A DNA stretch of 64,000 bases from NCBI GenBank assembly GCA_035934405.1, contig DASYXW010000012.1, forward strand, positions 68,507 through 132,506, read 5' to 3'. Numbering within the stretch: position 1 is the stretch's first letter; the number at the start of each line of letters is the position of its first letter. Positions 49,643 through 58,848 of the stretch are shown here, one piece after another. The notes below the pieces were generated by a model. The model was given only the letters and a program-made list of their open reading frames with translations. It ran no database searches and was not told where the DNA came from. The stretch is from DASYXW01 sp035934405 (GTDB taxonomy: Bacteria; Acidobacteriota; Terriglobia; UBA7540). The translations under genes were made by a program, and so were the position numbers.

Positions 49643-49750
49643 TGAACAAGAATCCACGTCACGCGGAGTGAGGCTCAACTCTTTGGCGCGGCGCTTTTCG
49701 AGAGGGGCTTACAGGGGAACGCCGGACTGTAAGTCACAGGGCGGAGCTTT

Positions 49751-50356
49751 ATGTCCGCAAGGTCGTCAAAAGAGCCCGTCACAGACAGAGACCCGATGCC
49801 GGCCTGGTACGCGCTTTACACACGCCACCAGCACGAGAGAGCCATTGCTGCGATGCTCGCCGGCAAGGGCTTTGAGATTTTCCTGCCGCTCTCGATCGTG
49901 GTCCACCATTGGAAGGACCGCCGCAAGACCGTCGTGTTGCCAGTTTTTCCCTGTTACGTGTTTCTTCGCGGAGGGCTTGGGGGTGGGGTCGAGCGGCGGT
50001 CTCAGGTGGTTAGCACGCCCGGCGTCTACAGCTTTGTTGGTGCCGGCGGCCATCCGGCTGTTATCCCGCAGCCCGAAATTGACGCCATCCGGCGGACCGT
50101 GGATGCAGGTGTCGGGATCGAACCCCACCCTTTCTTGAAATCCGGCGATTGGGTGCGCGTGATCACTGGTCCGCTGGAGGGCATTGAAGGGGTGCTTGTG
50201 CGCCAAAAAGGCCTGTGCAGGCTCGTCCTATCTGTCGAGCTGCTGCAGAAATCTGTGGCGGTGGAAGTCGAGGCGGAAGCGGTGGAGAAGATCACAACAC
50301 GCCGCCCTTGGGTCGGCGTCGGCTCGGGGTTTGGGCGTTTTCGGGCGTGGGCCTGA
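49751..50356 (+). CDS. NusG/RfaH-like antiterminator (UpxY family)
   Basis: A 201-residue protein. The NGN domain starts PAWYALYTRHQHERAIAAML and continues KGFEIFLPLSIVVHHWKDRRKTVVLPVFPCYVFLRG. The KOW motif follows (SGDWVRVITGPLEGIEGVLVR). Members of this group act as operon-specific antiterminators at the head of polysaccharide loci, letting RNA polymerase traverse long gene clusters. It is the first gene of such a locus here. No clear ops-like recruitment element was spotted in the leader. Confidence 0.85.
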   Translation: MSARSSKEPVTDRDPMPAWYALYTRHQHERAIAAMLAGKGFEIFLPLSIVVHHWKDRRKTVVLPVFPCYVFLRGGLGGGVERRSQVVSTPGVYSFVGAGGHPAVIPQPEIDAIRRTVDAGVGIEPHPFLKSGDWVRVITGPLEGIEGVLVRQKGLCRLVLSVELLQKSVAVEVEAEAVEKITTRRPWVGVGSGFGRFRAWA

Positions 50357-50372
50357 AAGAGTGGGAGCAACC

Positions 50373-51473
50373 ATGAGGAGTGGAATGGGAAGGTGGTGTG
50401 GTTCATGTGTGCCTGTGTCTCTTGTTGGCCGTCCCGCGGCAGTGATGTGCAGGGGTCTGATTGTCCTGGTGGCCGCGCTCGCCGTGGTCTCTCCTCTTCA
50501 GGCTCAGGAGCGGGCCAATTTGGCTGCTGGTGAGAGCCGCCTCGATGTGTTTCCGAGCACGACCGTTGCGTCGGGCGCCGAACAGTATCTCATCAGTGCG
50601 GACGACACGTTGGAGATCTACGTCCTTGACGTGCCCGAGATCTCGCGCGAGTACCGCGTGGATCCCGCAGGCTCCATCGTCATTCCCCTGCTCTCCGAGC
50701 CGCTAGAAGCCGCCGGCCTCACGCCTCGTCAACTGTCCCAGCAGATCAGCGATGAGCTTCGCAAGGCCGGCATGGTAAGCCATCCCCACGTCAGTGTGCA
50801 GGTGAAGGCATCGCGGGTTCATTCCATTGCGATTGCGGGAGCCGTGAAGAAGCCACAGATCTACCCGCTCTTCAGCACGACGACGCTGCTTGACGCCCTT
50901 TCGCAAGCCGAGGGACTGGCCGACGACGCGGGCAACACGGCCATCATCACGCGCGGGGATATCGCCCTTCACGCCGAGCAAATGCCAGGTGGCTCAGGGG
51001 GTGAGGGCACGACGGTGGCCGATCCTCCAGCCGGGCGGGTGCAGTCGGTCGATTTGAGGAAATTGCTCGAAGAAGGTGATCCAGCGTCGAATGTTGTTCT
51101 CTATCCGGGCGATCGGGTCACCGTGCAGCGCGCCGGCATTGTGTACGTGGTCGGAGCTGTGAATCGGGCCGGAGGCTTCGTTTTGAAGAACGACCGCGAG
51201 CAGATGACGGTGCTGAAGGCGGTGGCGCTGGCTGATAACTTGAAGTCTACCGCCGAGCCGAAAAAGGCGCTCATCATCCGCAAGGATGGCGCCGCGCCGG
51301 GCCGCCAGATTCCCGTGGACTTGGGGAAGATTCTCGCCGGCCGGGCGTCCGATCAAACCCTGCTTGCCAATGATATTCTCTTTGTACCCGATAGCGCCGG
51401 CAAGAAAGCCCTGCACCGGGCCGGTGAAGCGGCGGCTCAAGCGGCAGCACTGCTCATCTATCGCGTTCCGTGA
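50373..51473 (+). CDS. Wza-like polysaccharide export protein (SLBB)
   Basis: A 366-residue protein starting at ATG 50373 after GGGAG. Export signal at about 28-46 (CRGLIVLVAALAVVSPLQAQ); no lipobox Cys is seen at the cleavage site. The Poly_export domain is ISADDTLEIYVLDVPEISREYRVDPAGSIVIPLL (about 72-150). SLBB domains follow (SIAIAGAVKKPQIYPL; VYVVGAVNRAGGFVL). A C-terminal amphipathic helix is at about 345-366. It forms the outer-membrane channel with the Wzc-like kinase downstream. Confidence 0.9.
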   Translation: MRSGMGRWCGSCVPVSLVGRPAAVMCRGLIVLVAALAVVSPLQAQERANLAAGESRLDVFPSTTVASGAEQYLISADDTLEIYVLDVPEISREYRVDPAGSIVIPLLSEPLEAAGLTPRQLSQQISDELRKAGMVSHPHVSVQVKASRVHSIAIAGAVKKPQIYPLFSTTTLLDALSQAEGLADDAGNTAIITRGDIALHAEQMPGGSGGEGTTVADPPAGRVQSVDLRKLLEEGDPASNVVLYPGDRVTVQRAGIVYVVGAVNRAGGFVLKNDREQMTVLKAVALADNLKSTAEPKKALIIRKDGAAPGRQIPVDLGKILAGRASDQTLLANDILFVPDSAGKKALHRAGEAAAQAAALLIYRVP

Positions 51474-51599
51474 AATCCCAGCCAGTTGTTGCACGCCCTG
51501 GGCTCGCACTACCGGTCGCAACACCCATTTTGAAGACTTCCGCGCCGGGCAGTCACCTTGCCTGCCCCAAGATCGGATGTTCCAAGCGAGAGCGCAAAT

Positions 51600-53894
51600 A
51601 TGATCAGAGACGGTAAACTTGAACCCGTTGGCCCTCGGCCCATGCCGCAAAGGCGCGAGCTGATTCCCGGCGCCATCATCGACGTGCCCGCCGTTGAGCC
51701 CGGCCTGTACTCTCCTTTGCGCGCCTACTGGGACATCCTGCTCAAGCGCCGGTGGACCGTTCTCACCACCCTCTTCGCGGTGTTCGCCCTGGTGACGATC
51801 TTCTCATTTAAGATGAGGCCGGTTTACAAGGCCACCGCCCGCGTGGAAATCGACGCCGAGACGCCGCAGCTGCAATCCATCAACGACCTCTATCAAAATC
51901 CCCTGAGCGACGAAACCTTCCTGGAGACCCAGGTGCGCGTTCTCGAGAGCGACAACCTCGTGTGGCAAACCATTCAGCAACTCAAGCTGGCGGAAGACCC
52001 GGCCTTTGCTTCCGGCGCACTTCCCGTCCCGGGCGGGACACCGCAAGCTTCGGGCACCGAAGGCGCACTGATCCGCGAGTTCCGCAAGCACCTCAGCGTG
52101 GCTCTGGCTCTCAACACGCGCATGGTCGAAGTGAGTTTTGAAAGCACCAATCCTGATCTCGCGGCGCGCGTGGTCAACACCCTCGTGAACGGATATGTAG
52201 AATACAACTTCCGCATGAAATATGACGCCACCCGTCAGGCGAGTGGGTGGATGGAACAGCAGCTCGACGAACTGAAGGCGAAGGTGGAGAAATCACAGCA
52301 AGCCCTGGTGGACTATGAGCGCGAACACGCGATCGTCAACGTCAGCGACAAGCAGAACGTGGTTGAGCAGAAGCTGGAGGATCTGAGCCGGGATCTCACG
52401 AGCGCGCAGAACGACCTGTCGCAAAAGCAATCACTGTATGGTCTGGTTCAGTCCAATAAAGCCCAAGTGGCCACGCTGGCGCAGAACGAGCTGCTGCAGC
52501 GCCTGGAGGAGAAATACGCTGACCTGAAGTCGCAATACGTGGACGCGCTCGGACAATACGGACCCAATTTCCCCAAGGTCCTGCGGCTGCACGATCAGGT
52601 GAGCCAGATGCAGGCGCTCATTGACCAGGAGCGCGAGCGGACGGTGGAACGGATTCATAGCGATTACAGCGCCGCGCTGGGCCGGGTCCGGCTTCTCTCT
52701 GACTCGGTGGCGCGCGAAAAGATCCAGGTGGGAGACCTCAACCAGCTCCTTATCCAACACAATATCCTGAAGCGGGATTTTGACACCAACCAGCAACTCT
52801 ACGACAGCCTGCTTCAGCACCTGAAAGATGCCACGGTATCCGCCGGTCTGCGGGCCACCAATATTCACATCATTGATACGGCGCGCCCACCCACGATTCC
52901 GGTGCGCCCCCAGAAAATATTGAACCTGAGCCTGGGATTCATGGTAGGGCTGCTGCTCGGTGTTGGACTGGCGTTTGTGCGCGAAGGCCTGGACGACTCC
53001 ATCAAGAACGCGGAGGACGTGGAGCGCCTCATCGGCGTTCCCTCCCTCGCTATCATCCCAGAGGCCGGGTCCGTTCGTCCGGGGCCATACAGCGTGGTCG
53101 TGAAGGGGAACGGGTCGAAGGCGACACGCAACGGGAGCGTGGCGTTGGCTGTTTTGAAGGACTCCGGCTCGGCGCTCGCGGAGGCCTATCGGTCCTTGCG
53201 CACGTCGGTGCTGTTTTCCACCGCGCCGCGCCCGCCGCAAACCATTCTGGTGGCGAGCGCCCAGCCGAACGAAGGCAAGACTTGCACCTCGCTCAATCTC
53301 GCGCTCTCTCTCGCGCAGCGTGGCGGTCGGGTGCTGATTATTGATTCCGACATGCGCAAGCCCAGCGTTGCGCAAGCGCTGGGACTTCGCAATGAAAAGG
53401 GCCTCAGTGGCATTCTGACCTGCGCTCACAACCTCGAGGACGGACTGCAACAGGTTGAAGGCGTGGCCAATCTGTGGGTCCTGGCCGCGGGACCGCATTC
53501 GCCGAATCCAGCCGAACTGCTCGGGTCGCCCGGCATGGAAGACCTGCTCGGTGAGCTGCGCCAGCGATTTGACCACGTCGTGTTCGACTCCCCTCCCGTG
53601 CTCATGGTGACGGACGCCACCGTGCTTTCCACGCTGGCCGATGGCGTGGTGCTGGTCGTGGAAGGCGGGGTGACGGCCCAAGGGGCTCTTCTCCGTGCGC
53701 ATCGAATCCTTATGCAGGCTGGGGCAAGAATCCTCGGCGTGGTGGTCAACAAGGTTGAGACCCAGCATGGCTACTATTACGGACCCTATTCCTATGGCTT
53801 TTCGTCATACGGCCGCGACCGCGACGGCGGCTCCGAAGCTCGTGCCGTCGCGGCTGCAGCGAGCGCCTCTCGCCGCGGGCAGACTATTTCATGA
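51600..53894 (+). CDS. Wzc-like polysaccharide co-polymerase with BY-kinase domain
   Basis: A 764-residue inner-membrane tyrosine autokinase. The Wzz-type N-terminus spans from the first helix (VLTTLFAVFALVTIFSF, about 60) through a coiled-coil periplasmic part (about 215-400) to the second helix (about 442-460, NLSLGFMVGLLLGVGLAFV). The BY-kinase has Walker A AQPNEGKTCTSLNLAL (Lys560), Walker A' VLIIDSDMRKPS and Walker B HVVFDSPPVLM. The C-terminus has a Tyr cluster (GYYYGPYSYGFSSYG) for autophosphorylation. It controls chain length and export with the Wza-like protein. The stop overlaps the next start (ATGA). Confidence 0.94.
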   Translation: MIRDGKLEPVGPRPMPQRRELIPGAIIDVPAVEPGLYSPLRAYWDILLKRRWTVLTTLFAVFALVTIFSFKMRPVYKATARVEIDAETPQLQSINDLYQNPLSDETFLETQVRVLESDNLVWQTIQQLKLAEDPAFASGALPVPGGTPQASGTEGALIREFRKHLSVALALNTRMVEVSFESTNPDLAARVVNTLVNGYVEYNFRMKYDATRQASGWMEQQLDELKAKVEKSQQALVDYEREHAIVNVSDKQNVVEQKLEDLSRDLTSAQNDLSQKQSLYGLVQSNKAQVATLAQNELLQRLEEKYADLKSQYVDALGQYGPNFPKVLRLHDQVSQMQALIDQERERTVERIHSDYSAALGRVRLLSDSVAREKIQVGDLNQLLIQHNILKRDFDTNQQLYDSLLQHLKDATVSAGLRATNIHIIDTARPPTIPVRPQKILNLSLGFMVGLLLGVGLAFVREGLDDSIKNAEDVERLIGVPSLAIIPEAGSVRPGPYSVVVKGNGSKATRNGSVALAVLKDSGSALAEAYRSLRTSVLFSTAPRPPQTILVASAQPNEGKTCTSLNLALSLAQRGGRVLIIDSDMRKPSVAQALGLRNEKGLSGILTCAHNLEDGLQQVEGVANLWVLAAGPHSPNPAELLGSPGMEDLLGELRQRFDHVVFDSPPVLMVTDATVLSTLADGVVLVVEGGVTAQGALLRAHRILMQAGARILGVVVNKVETQHGYYYGPYSYGFSSYGRDRDGGSEARAVAAAASASRRGQTIS

Positions 53895-55252
53895 AACATC
53901 GGCCGGCAATGGACGCCTTCGCCCGATTCTTCTCGGTGAACACCTTGGAGTGTTCACTTTCCATTCGGTGGCGCGTCACCCTTGTAAGTGTGACGCTGCT
54001 TCCTACACTCCTTTTCCTGTTCGAGGCTATCCGCTCAACGGCTGCCCTCACGCTTGACGAATCGGACACCCGGCCGGCGCTCGAGCGCGCCGTGGCGCTT
54101 GACCCAGGGAACGCTGCACTGGAAAACCAGCTCGGGCTGAACATTCTCGATGGGCTCAACGGGCCGGGAGACAATGCTGCAGTGAGCTTGCGCTTTTTCC
54201 GGCGCGCGGTGGAATTGAGTCCGAACCGCGCGCTCTACTGGGCGGACATGGCCTCAGCATGCGAGGCCGTCGGCGACTTTACCTGCGCCGGCCAGTCCCT
54301 GGAGCGCGCTTTGCGTCTGGCCCCCATGGTGCCGCGGCTTTACTGGATCACGGCAAACTATCGTCTGCGCAGTTCGCAGCCTGAAGCGGCACTTCCACTG
54401 TTCCGTAAGCTTCTCGAGCTCGATCCGCAATACGCCCAGCCTACTTTCGATGTTTGCCTTCGCGTGCTGAACGATCCGGTCCTGATCGGACAAAAGGTGC
54501 TGCCGGGTGGAAAAGATTCCACTCCCGGGCTAGCCTACGCCGAGTTCCTGAGCCTGCAGGGAGATCCGGTGGCCGCCCGGCAAGCCTGGGCGGACGCCGT
54601 CCGCGAGGGTTCACGTTTTGAGTTTCGCCGGGCCCAACCCTACGTCGAGCGCCTCATCCACTCCGGCCAGCTTGAGGACGCCGCGTCTGCGTGGTCTGAC
54701 CTGGAACGGTTAGGAGTGATCGGCAAGCCCGATGGCGGCAACTTGGTTTTCAACGGCGGCTTTGAACAAGCGCCCCTGAACTCCGGCTTCGACTGGCAGA
54801 ACCCGGATGCAAGCTACGTTGCCGTAGATTTCGCCGAACCCGCAGCCTACCAGGGACGGCGCTGTCTGCGTTTGGACTTCATGGGGACGAATGCGGACTT
54901 CGAACCTGTCTTTCAGTGGGTGCCGGTGGCTCCCCGCCAGCGCTACCTACTGACCGCCGAGGCAAGGTCGGAGAACATTTCCTCGGATAGCGGCCCGCGC
55001 CTGCGCGTTTTAGATGTCGGCTGTCCAGCGTGTCTCGATGTGTCCAGCGACATGGCCGTGGGAACCACCGCGTGGCGCCAGTTGAGCATCGAATTCATGA
55101 CCGGGAACGATACCCGGCTCGTCAAAGTTTCTGTCTGGCGGCCTCACAGCCGCGCCTTTCCGACTGAGATCAGTGGTCATTTTTGGCTGGATGCGGTTCG
55201 CCTCACAGCCGAACCTATGCCGGCAGTCGCCTCCTTGAAACCGGCACCGTAG
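53891..55252 (+). CDS. Membrane-anchored TPR protein with a C-terminal jelly-roll-like domain
   Basis: A 453-residue protein. Its ATG overlaps the kinase stop. One hydrophobic helix is at about 29-47 (VTLVSVTLLPTLLFLFEAI). TPR-like repeats span 58-190 (PALERAVALDPGNAALENQLG; FFRRAVELSPNRALYWADMA; LERALRLAPMVPRLYWITA). The last ~170 residues start GGNLVFNGGFEQAPLNSGFDWQ, a carbohydrate-binding-like jelly roll. It fits a periplasmic scaffold in polysaccharide export or assembly. No enzymatic residues are seen. Confidence 0.75.
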   Translation: MKHRPAMDAFARFFSVNTLECSLSIRWRVTLVSVTLLPTLLFLFEAIRSTAALTLDESDTRPALERAVALDPGNAALENQLGLNILDGLNGPGDNAAVSLRFFRRAVELSPNRALYWADMASACEAVGDFTCAGQSLERALRLAPMVPRLYWITANYRLRSSQPEAALPLFRKLLELDPQYAQPTFDVCLRVLNDPVLIGQKVLPGGKDSTPGLAYAEFLSLQGDPVAARQAWADAVREGSRFEFRRAQPYVERLIHSGQLEDAASAWSDLERLGVIGKPDGGNLVFNGGFEQAPLNSGFDWQNPDASYVAVDFAEPAAYQGRRCLRLDFMGTNADFEPVFQWVPVAPRQRYLLTAEARSENISSDSGPRLRVLDVGCPACLDVSSDMAVGTTAWRQLSIEFMTGNDTRLVKVSVWRPHSRAFPTEISGHFWLDAVRLTAEPMPAVASLKPAP

Positions 55253-55254
55253 CG

Positions 55255-56613
55255 ATGTCTTCAGTTATCGTCAATCCGACTGTGGCGGCCCTTTACTTCG
55301 AGGCCGAGCGAGCCGAAGTTCGCAGCGACCGCAAGGTGATTACTGCTGGCCGCATGCTGCTCGCCGCCAGCCTCTTGCTTGCGCCCCTTGCCTTCGGTGC
55401 GGTCGAGCCGTGGGCTTGGGGCGCGCTGGCCGCCGTGGCCGCAATTCTTCTATGGCTCTGGGTAGGTGCAAGCGCCGGCCAGTCTATCCTTCGTGTGACT
55501 TGGTCGCCGCTTTACCTTCCGGCGGCCGCCTTCTTTTTCTTCGCGCTCATTCAACTTCCCGGCCAGTCTATTCGTGATGCCGCCGGCACACGCGAACCGC
55601 TGCTCAAACTGGCAACGGACATGCTCTTCTTTTTTGTAGCTCTCCAGTTTTGGGTGGCGGCCTCCGGACGGACGTGGCGCAAGCTGGGATTCGCCGTGTC
55701 GGCGCTGGCATTCTCGCTTTCGGTGCTTGCCATCCTCCAGTTCTTTTCCAACCCCAACCTCATTTACTGGTGCGTGAAGCCCCGCTGGGGTGGCTGGATT
55801 TTCGGCCCCTACGTCAACCACAACCATTACGCCGGGCTGATGGAAATGTTGATTCCTGTCGCCACCGGATTCCTACTCTCGCTCGACCGGCACAGCCCCG
55901 GTCGCGCTCTGCTGGGATTCGCAGTCCTGGTACCGATGGCTTCTGTGCTGCTGTCCGGCTCGCGCGGTGGGTTCATCGCGTTGCTGGCGGAAAGCCTGGT
56001 GTTTTTCACCGTCCTGCTCCGATTCGGTCCGGCGATCGGCCGCCGCTTTCTTGCCGCGGGTTTGGGCCTTGGTGTCACCATAGCAGCATTGATCTTTTTC
56101 TGGATGGACCCTGGCGCCGTCGCGGGGCACTTGGCCACCGTCTTCGAGCGTCAACCCGCGCCGCAAATCGAAGCGGGATTCGAAGCGCGCCTCACATTGT
56201 CCGAGGACGTGCTCCACATGTTCCGCGATCATCCCTGGTTCGGAACGGGTTTGGGTTCTTTTGAGGCCGTTTATCCGCAGTATCAAAGTTTCCCGAGCGA
56301 CAAGCTTTGGGAACACGCTCATGACGACTACGCCGAGGCCCTGGCCGAAACCGGTCTCGTGGGCGGGGCTTTGATTGCCGGCGCCGTCATCCTGTTCCTG
56401 CGTCTTGCTTTCCGCAACCTGGCTCGCCGCCTCTCGGAACCGGCGGGTTGGATCCGGTTGGGAGCGGCCATCGGCTGCTGCGGGCTGCTGGTTCACAGTC
56501 TGTTCGACTTCAACCTGCATATCCCGGCCAACGCCGCGTGGTTTGCCGCGTGCGCGGCGTGGGCCACCTGCGGACCGCCGTCGCACCCTTCGTTAGGCGG
56601 GGAACGCTCATGA
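55255..56613 (+). CDS. O-antigen ligase/polymerase-like membrane protein (Wzy/WaaL type)
   Basis: A 452-residue protein with about 11-12 membrane helices, starting two bases after the previous stop. GPYVNHNHYAGLMEMLIPVATGFLL followed by LLSGSRGGFIALLAESLVFF is the Wzy_C signature. The large periplasmic loop has FRDHPWFGTGLGSFEAVYPQYQ ... WEHAHDDYAEALAETGLVG, including the conserved H and DY(x)E. It would polymerise or ligate undecaprenyl-linked repeat units. A second, dissimilar polymerase-like protein is at 61901. The stop overlaps cysH (ATGA). Confidence 0.88.
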   Translation: MSSVIVNPTVAALYFEAERAEVRSDRKVITAGRMLLAASLLLAPLAFGAVEPWAWGALAAVAAILLWLWVGASAGQSILRVTWSPLYLPAAAFFFFALIQLPGQSIRDAAGTREPLLKLATDMLFFFVALQFWVAASGRTWRKLGFAVSALAFSLSVLAILQFFSNPNLIYWCVKPRWGGWIFGPYVNHNHYAGLMEMLIPVATGFLLSLDRHSPGRALLGFAVLVPMASVLLSGSRGGFIALLAESLVFFTVLLRFGPAIGRRFLAAGLGLGVTIAALIFFWMDPGAVAGHLATVFERQPAPQIEAGFEARLTLSEDVLHMFRDHPWFGTGLGSFEAVYPQYQSFPSDKLWEHAHDDYAEALAETGLVGGALIAGAVILFLRLAFRNLARRLSEPAGWIRLGAAIGCCGLLVHSLFDFNLHIPANAAWFAACAAWATCGPPSHPSLGGERS

Positions 56614-57404
56614 GCGTTGCTGCCACAGCGTGCCTGTTGTCGGCCGAAAGGCTCGCGCACCTCGATCCCGAGAACATTGTAAGGATGGCTATCGAACAGC
56701 ATAGCCCCGATATTGCAATCGCTTTCAGCGGCGCGGAGGACGTGGTCCTTATCGACATGGCCGCCCGAGTGAATCTTCCTTGCAGAGTCTTTACCCTCGA
56801 CACCGGCCGTCTGCACGCAGAGACCTATCGTTACCTCGAACAAGTGCGCGAGCATTACAAGATCAATCTCGAAGTCCTATTTCCGCAGCCTGAAGCCGTG
56901 GAACAGTTCGTGCGCGAGAAGGGACTCTTCTCGTTCTATCGGGACGGGCATCACGAATGCTGCGACATTCGGAAGGTGGAACCCCTGCGACGGGTCCTGT
57001 CTACAGTCGCCGCCTGGATCACCGGCCAGCGGCGCGACCAAAGTCCGCAGACGCGCGCTAGCGTTGCCGTTGTCGAGCTGGATTCAGCCTCTGCCGCCGT
57101 CGGTGAGCCCCTCGTGAAATTCAATCCTCTGGCGAACTGGACCTCTCGCCAGGTTTGGGCGTACATCCGCGAGCATCATGTGCCGTACAATCCCCTGCAT
57201 GAGCGCGGCTTTCTCTCAATCGGCTGCGAGCCTTGCACCCGCCCCACTCATCCCGGCGAGCACGAGCGCGAGGGACGCTGGTGGTGGGAGGCCGAAGCCA
57301 GGAAGGAATGCGGCCTGCACGGCCCGAACGGCAGCCGCCCGGCTATCACCAGGAGCACCGAAGGGAATCACCGTATTACGACGGGACTCCACCGCAGCTC
57401 TTGA
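56610..57404 (+). CDS. cysH: Assimilatory adenylyl-sulfate reductase (CysH, Fe-S type)
   Basis: A 264-residue enzyme reducing APS (or PAPS) to sulfite. The PP-loop-like motif is FSGAEDVVLIDMA (40-52). The [4Fe-4S] ligands C117-C118 (HHECCDIRKVEPL) and C206-x2-C209 (GCEPCTR) mark the APS-reductase type. The catalytic Cys234 is in KECGLH. About 28 extra residues follow. Its start overlaps the O-antigen ligase stop, so it is translated as part of the polysaccharide operon, an unusual context. Confidence 0.93.
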   Translation: MSVAATACLLSAERLAHLDPENIVRMAIEQHSPDIAIAFSGAEDVVLIDMAARVNLPCRVFTLDTGRLHAETYRYLEQVREHYKINLEVLFPQPEAVEQFVREKGLFSFYRDGHHECCDIRKVEPLRRVLSTVAAWITGQRRDQSPQTRASVAVVELDSASAAVGEPLVKFNPLANWTSRQVWAYIREHHVPYNPLHERGFLSIGCEPCTRPTHPGEHEREGRWWWEAEARKECGLHGPNGSRPAITRSTEGNHRITTGLHRSS

Positions 57405-57421
57405 GCAGGTTCTTTTCCGGC

Positions 57422-58783
57422 ATGCGCATCGAATCTCCAAGTCCGAACCAGCGCTTGAGGGGGTTATGGCGCCGCAGCGCCGAGGTTCGCAGACTTTACG
57501 GCAGCACCCTCTTCACCGAGTCCGCGATTCTGGCGAGCCAGCTCATTGCCTACCGGCTGGCGGCGTCGTATCTGGGCAAGGCGGGCTTTTCGGAGTACGC
57601 CCTCGCCCGGCGAACGATCAGCTTGCTTCAGCCTGCCACCCTTCTGGGTTTGAACGTTGCCCTGCCGCGTTACATCGCCTTTTACGCCGCACGCCGGCCC
57701 GGTCAGGCGCCGGACAACTACTTCGCCTCCGGATTGCTGATTGTAGCCGGCGCGCTCGCGGCATGCCTCACCTTGCTCAATCTCCTAAAGGGTTCGGCGG
57801 CCTTCCTTTTCTTCGGCAGCGCCCAGTACCGCAGCTTGATTCCGGCCGTCGCCGTGTTCCTCCTCGGCCTGGCGCTGGACATGGCCTGCGAGGGCTACTT
57901 TCGCGGTGGTCTCCAAATGGGCAAGGCGAACGTTCTCCGGTTCATCAATTTGGGGTTGCTGCCGGTCATCATCTTTCCGCTCTTGGGGACCTCTGCCGAG
58001 GGCGTGTTAACAGCGATCGGCGCCGCCATTGGAACCACGTCCGCTGTGGCGCTACTCTTCACCGGATTCGGCTCCAACGTTACCCGCCTTCTGGGCCGCG
58101 CCCGTGAGTTGCTGGTTTATGGCCTGGGAAGGGTTCCCGGTGACCTGATGCAACTCGCTTTCATCTCCTTGCCGGCCATTCTGATCGCCCATCTTCAGGG
58201 TGTAGTAACCGCGGGGCTGGTTGCCTTCGGCATTTCCGTGATGGTCATGTTGTGTTCGTTGTTTCCGCCCATCAGTTCCGTGCTGTTGCCCGAAGCGAGC
58301 CAGATGATCAGCCGGGGCGATCTGGCCAGCCTGAAGCGCCGCGTGACGCAGGTCTTGGTGGCCGCGCTCGGGATCGTGACTCTCAGCGTGGTGACTCTCG
58401 AAGTCTTCGCTCGTCCGGTTTTCCGGCTTTACCTGGGACGCTCTTTCGACGATGCCGCCGGCATCGTCCGCATGATCATCCTCGGCGCGCTGCCTTATGC
58501 CATCTATCTCGGCCTGCGAAGTGTCATCGACGCCTTTTCGGTGGCGCCCATCAACTCCAAGAACATGCTGATTTCCCTTGTGGTTTTTCTGTTGGGCTCG
58601 GCGGCCGTGTACCTAAAGCTTGCCCCGCCCGCTTTTATTCTGGCCGCTTTCGTGGCCGCCCTCTATGTGCTGGGAGTTTTGACGCTCTTCGAAATCAAAA
58701 AGATTTGCTGGAGCCCGGGCGCTCAACCTGACGCTGGCGCGCCGATCCCGGCCCAGGCCGCAGCCGCTGATACGCCCTTGTAG
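57422..58783 (+). CDS. Wzx-like polysaccharide flippase
   Basis: A 453-residue protein with 12-14 membrane helices of the MATE/MVF-like polysaccharide exporter superfamily. The N-terminal LYGSTLFTESAILASQLIAYRLAASYLGKAGFSEYALARRTISLLQP pattern is typical. It would flip lipid-linked repeats across the inner membrane. ATG 57422 is preferred; a TTG at 57401 overlaps the cysH stop and is possible. The stop codon TAG (58781-58783) is also the first bases of a REP-like palindrome. Confidence 0.88.
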   Translation: MRIESPSPNQRLRGLWRRSAEVRRLYGSTLFTESAILASQLIAYRLAASYLGKAGFSEYALARRTISLLQPATLLGLNVALPRYIAFYAARRPGQAPDNYFASGLLIVAGALAACLTLLNLLKGSAAFLFFGSAQYRSLIPAVAVFLLGLALDMACEGYFRGGLQMGKANVLRFINLGLLPVIIFPLLGTSAEGVLTAIGAAIGTTSAVALLFTGFGSNVTRLLGRARELLVYGLGRVPGDLMQLAFISLPAILIAHLQGVVTAGLVAFGISVMVMLCSLFPPISSVLLPEASQMISRGDLASLKRRVTQVLVAALGIVTLSVVTLEVFARPVFRLYLGRSFDDAAGIVRMIILGALPYAIYLGLRSVIDAFSVAPINSKNMLISLVVFLLGSAAVYLKLAPPAFILAAFVAALYVLGVLTLFEIKKICWSPGAQPDAGAPIPAQAAAADTPL

Positions 58784-58831
58784 GGGCGGGTCTATGACCC
58801 GCCCAGGGCGGGTTGGAAACCCGCCCCTACG
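58780..58831. repeat. REP-like palindromic element (TGTAGGGGCGGG type)
   Basis: tgtaggggcgggtctatgac opens the element and aacccgcccctac closes it, with an inner cccgcccagggcggg palindrome. It bridges the flippase stop and the start of the next gene. Confidence 0.85.
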
Positions 58832-58848
58832 GAGATACAGAGGAAATC

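Noticed and set aside
49643..49750. ops-like recruitment element for the UpxY/RfaH-like protein
   Set aside because: No GGCGGTAG-type sequence was found in the leader; the GCGGTAGC at 61763 is part of a REP palindrome.
52431..53768. 445-codon minus-strand frame opposite the Wzc-like gene
   Set aside because: Antisense shadow of a firmly identified gene.
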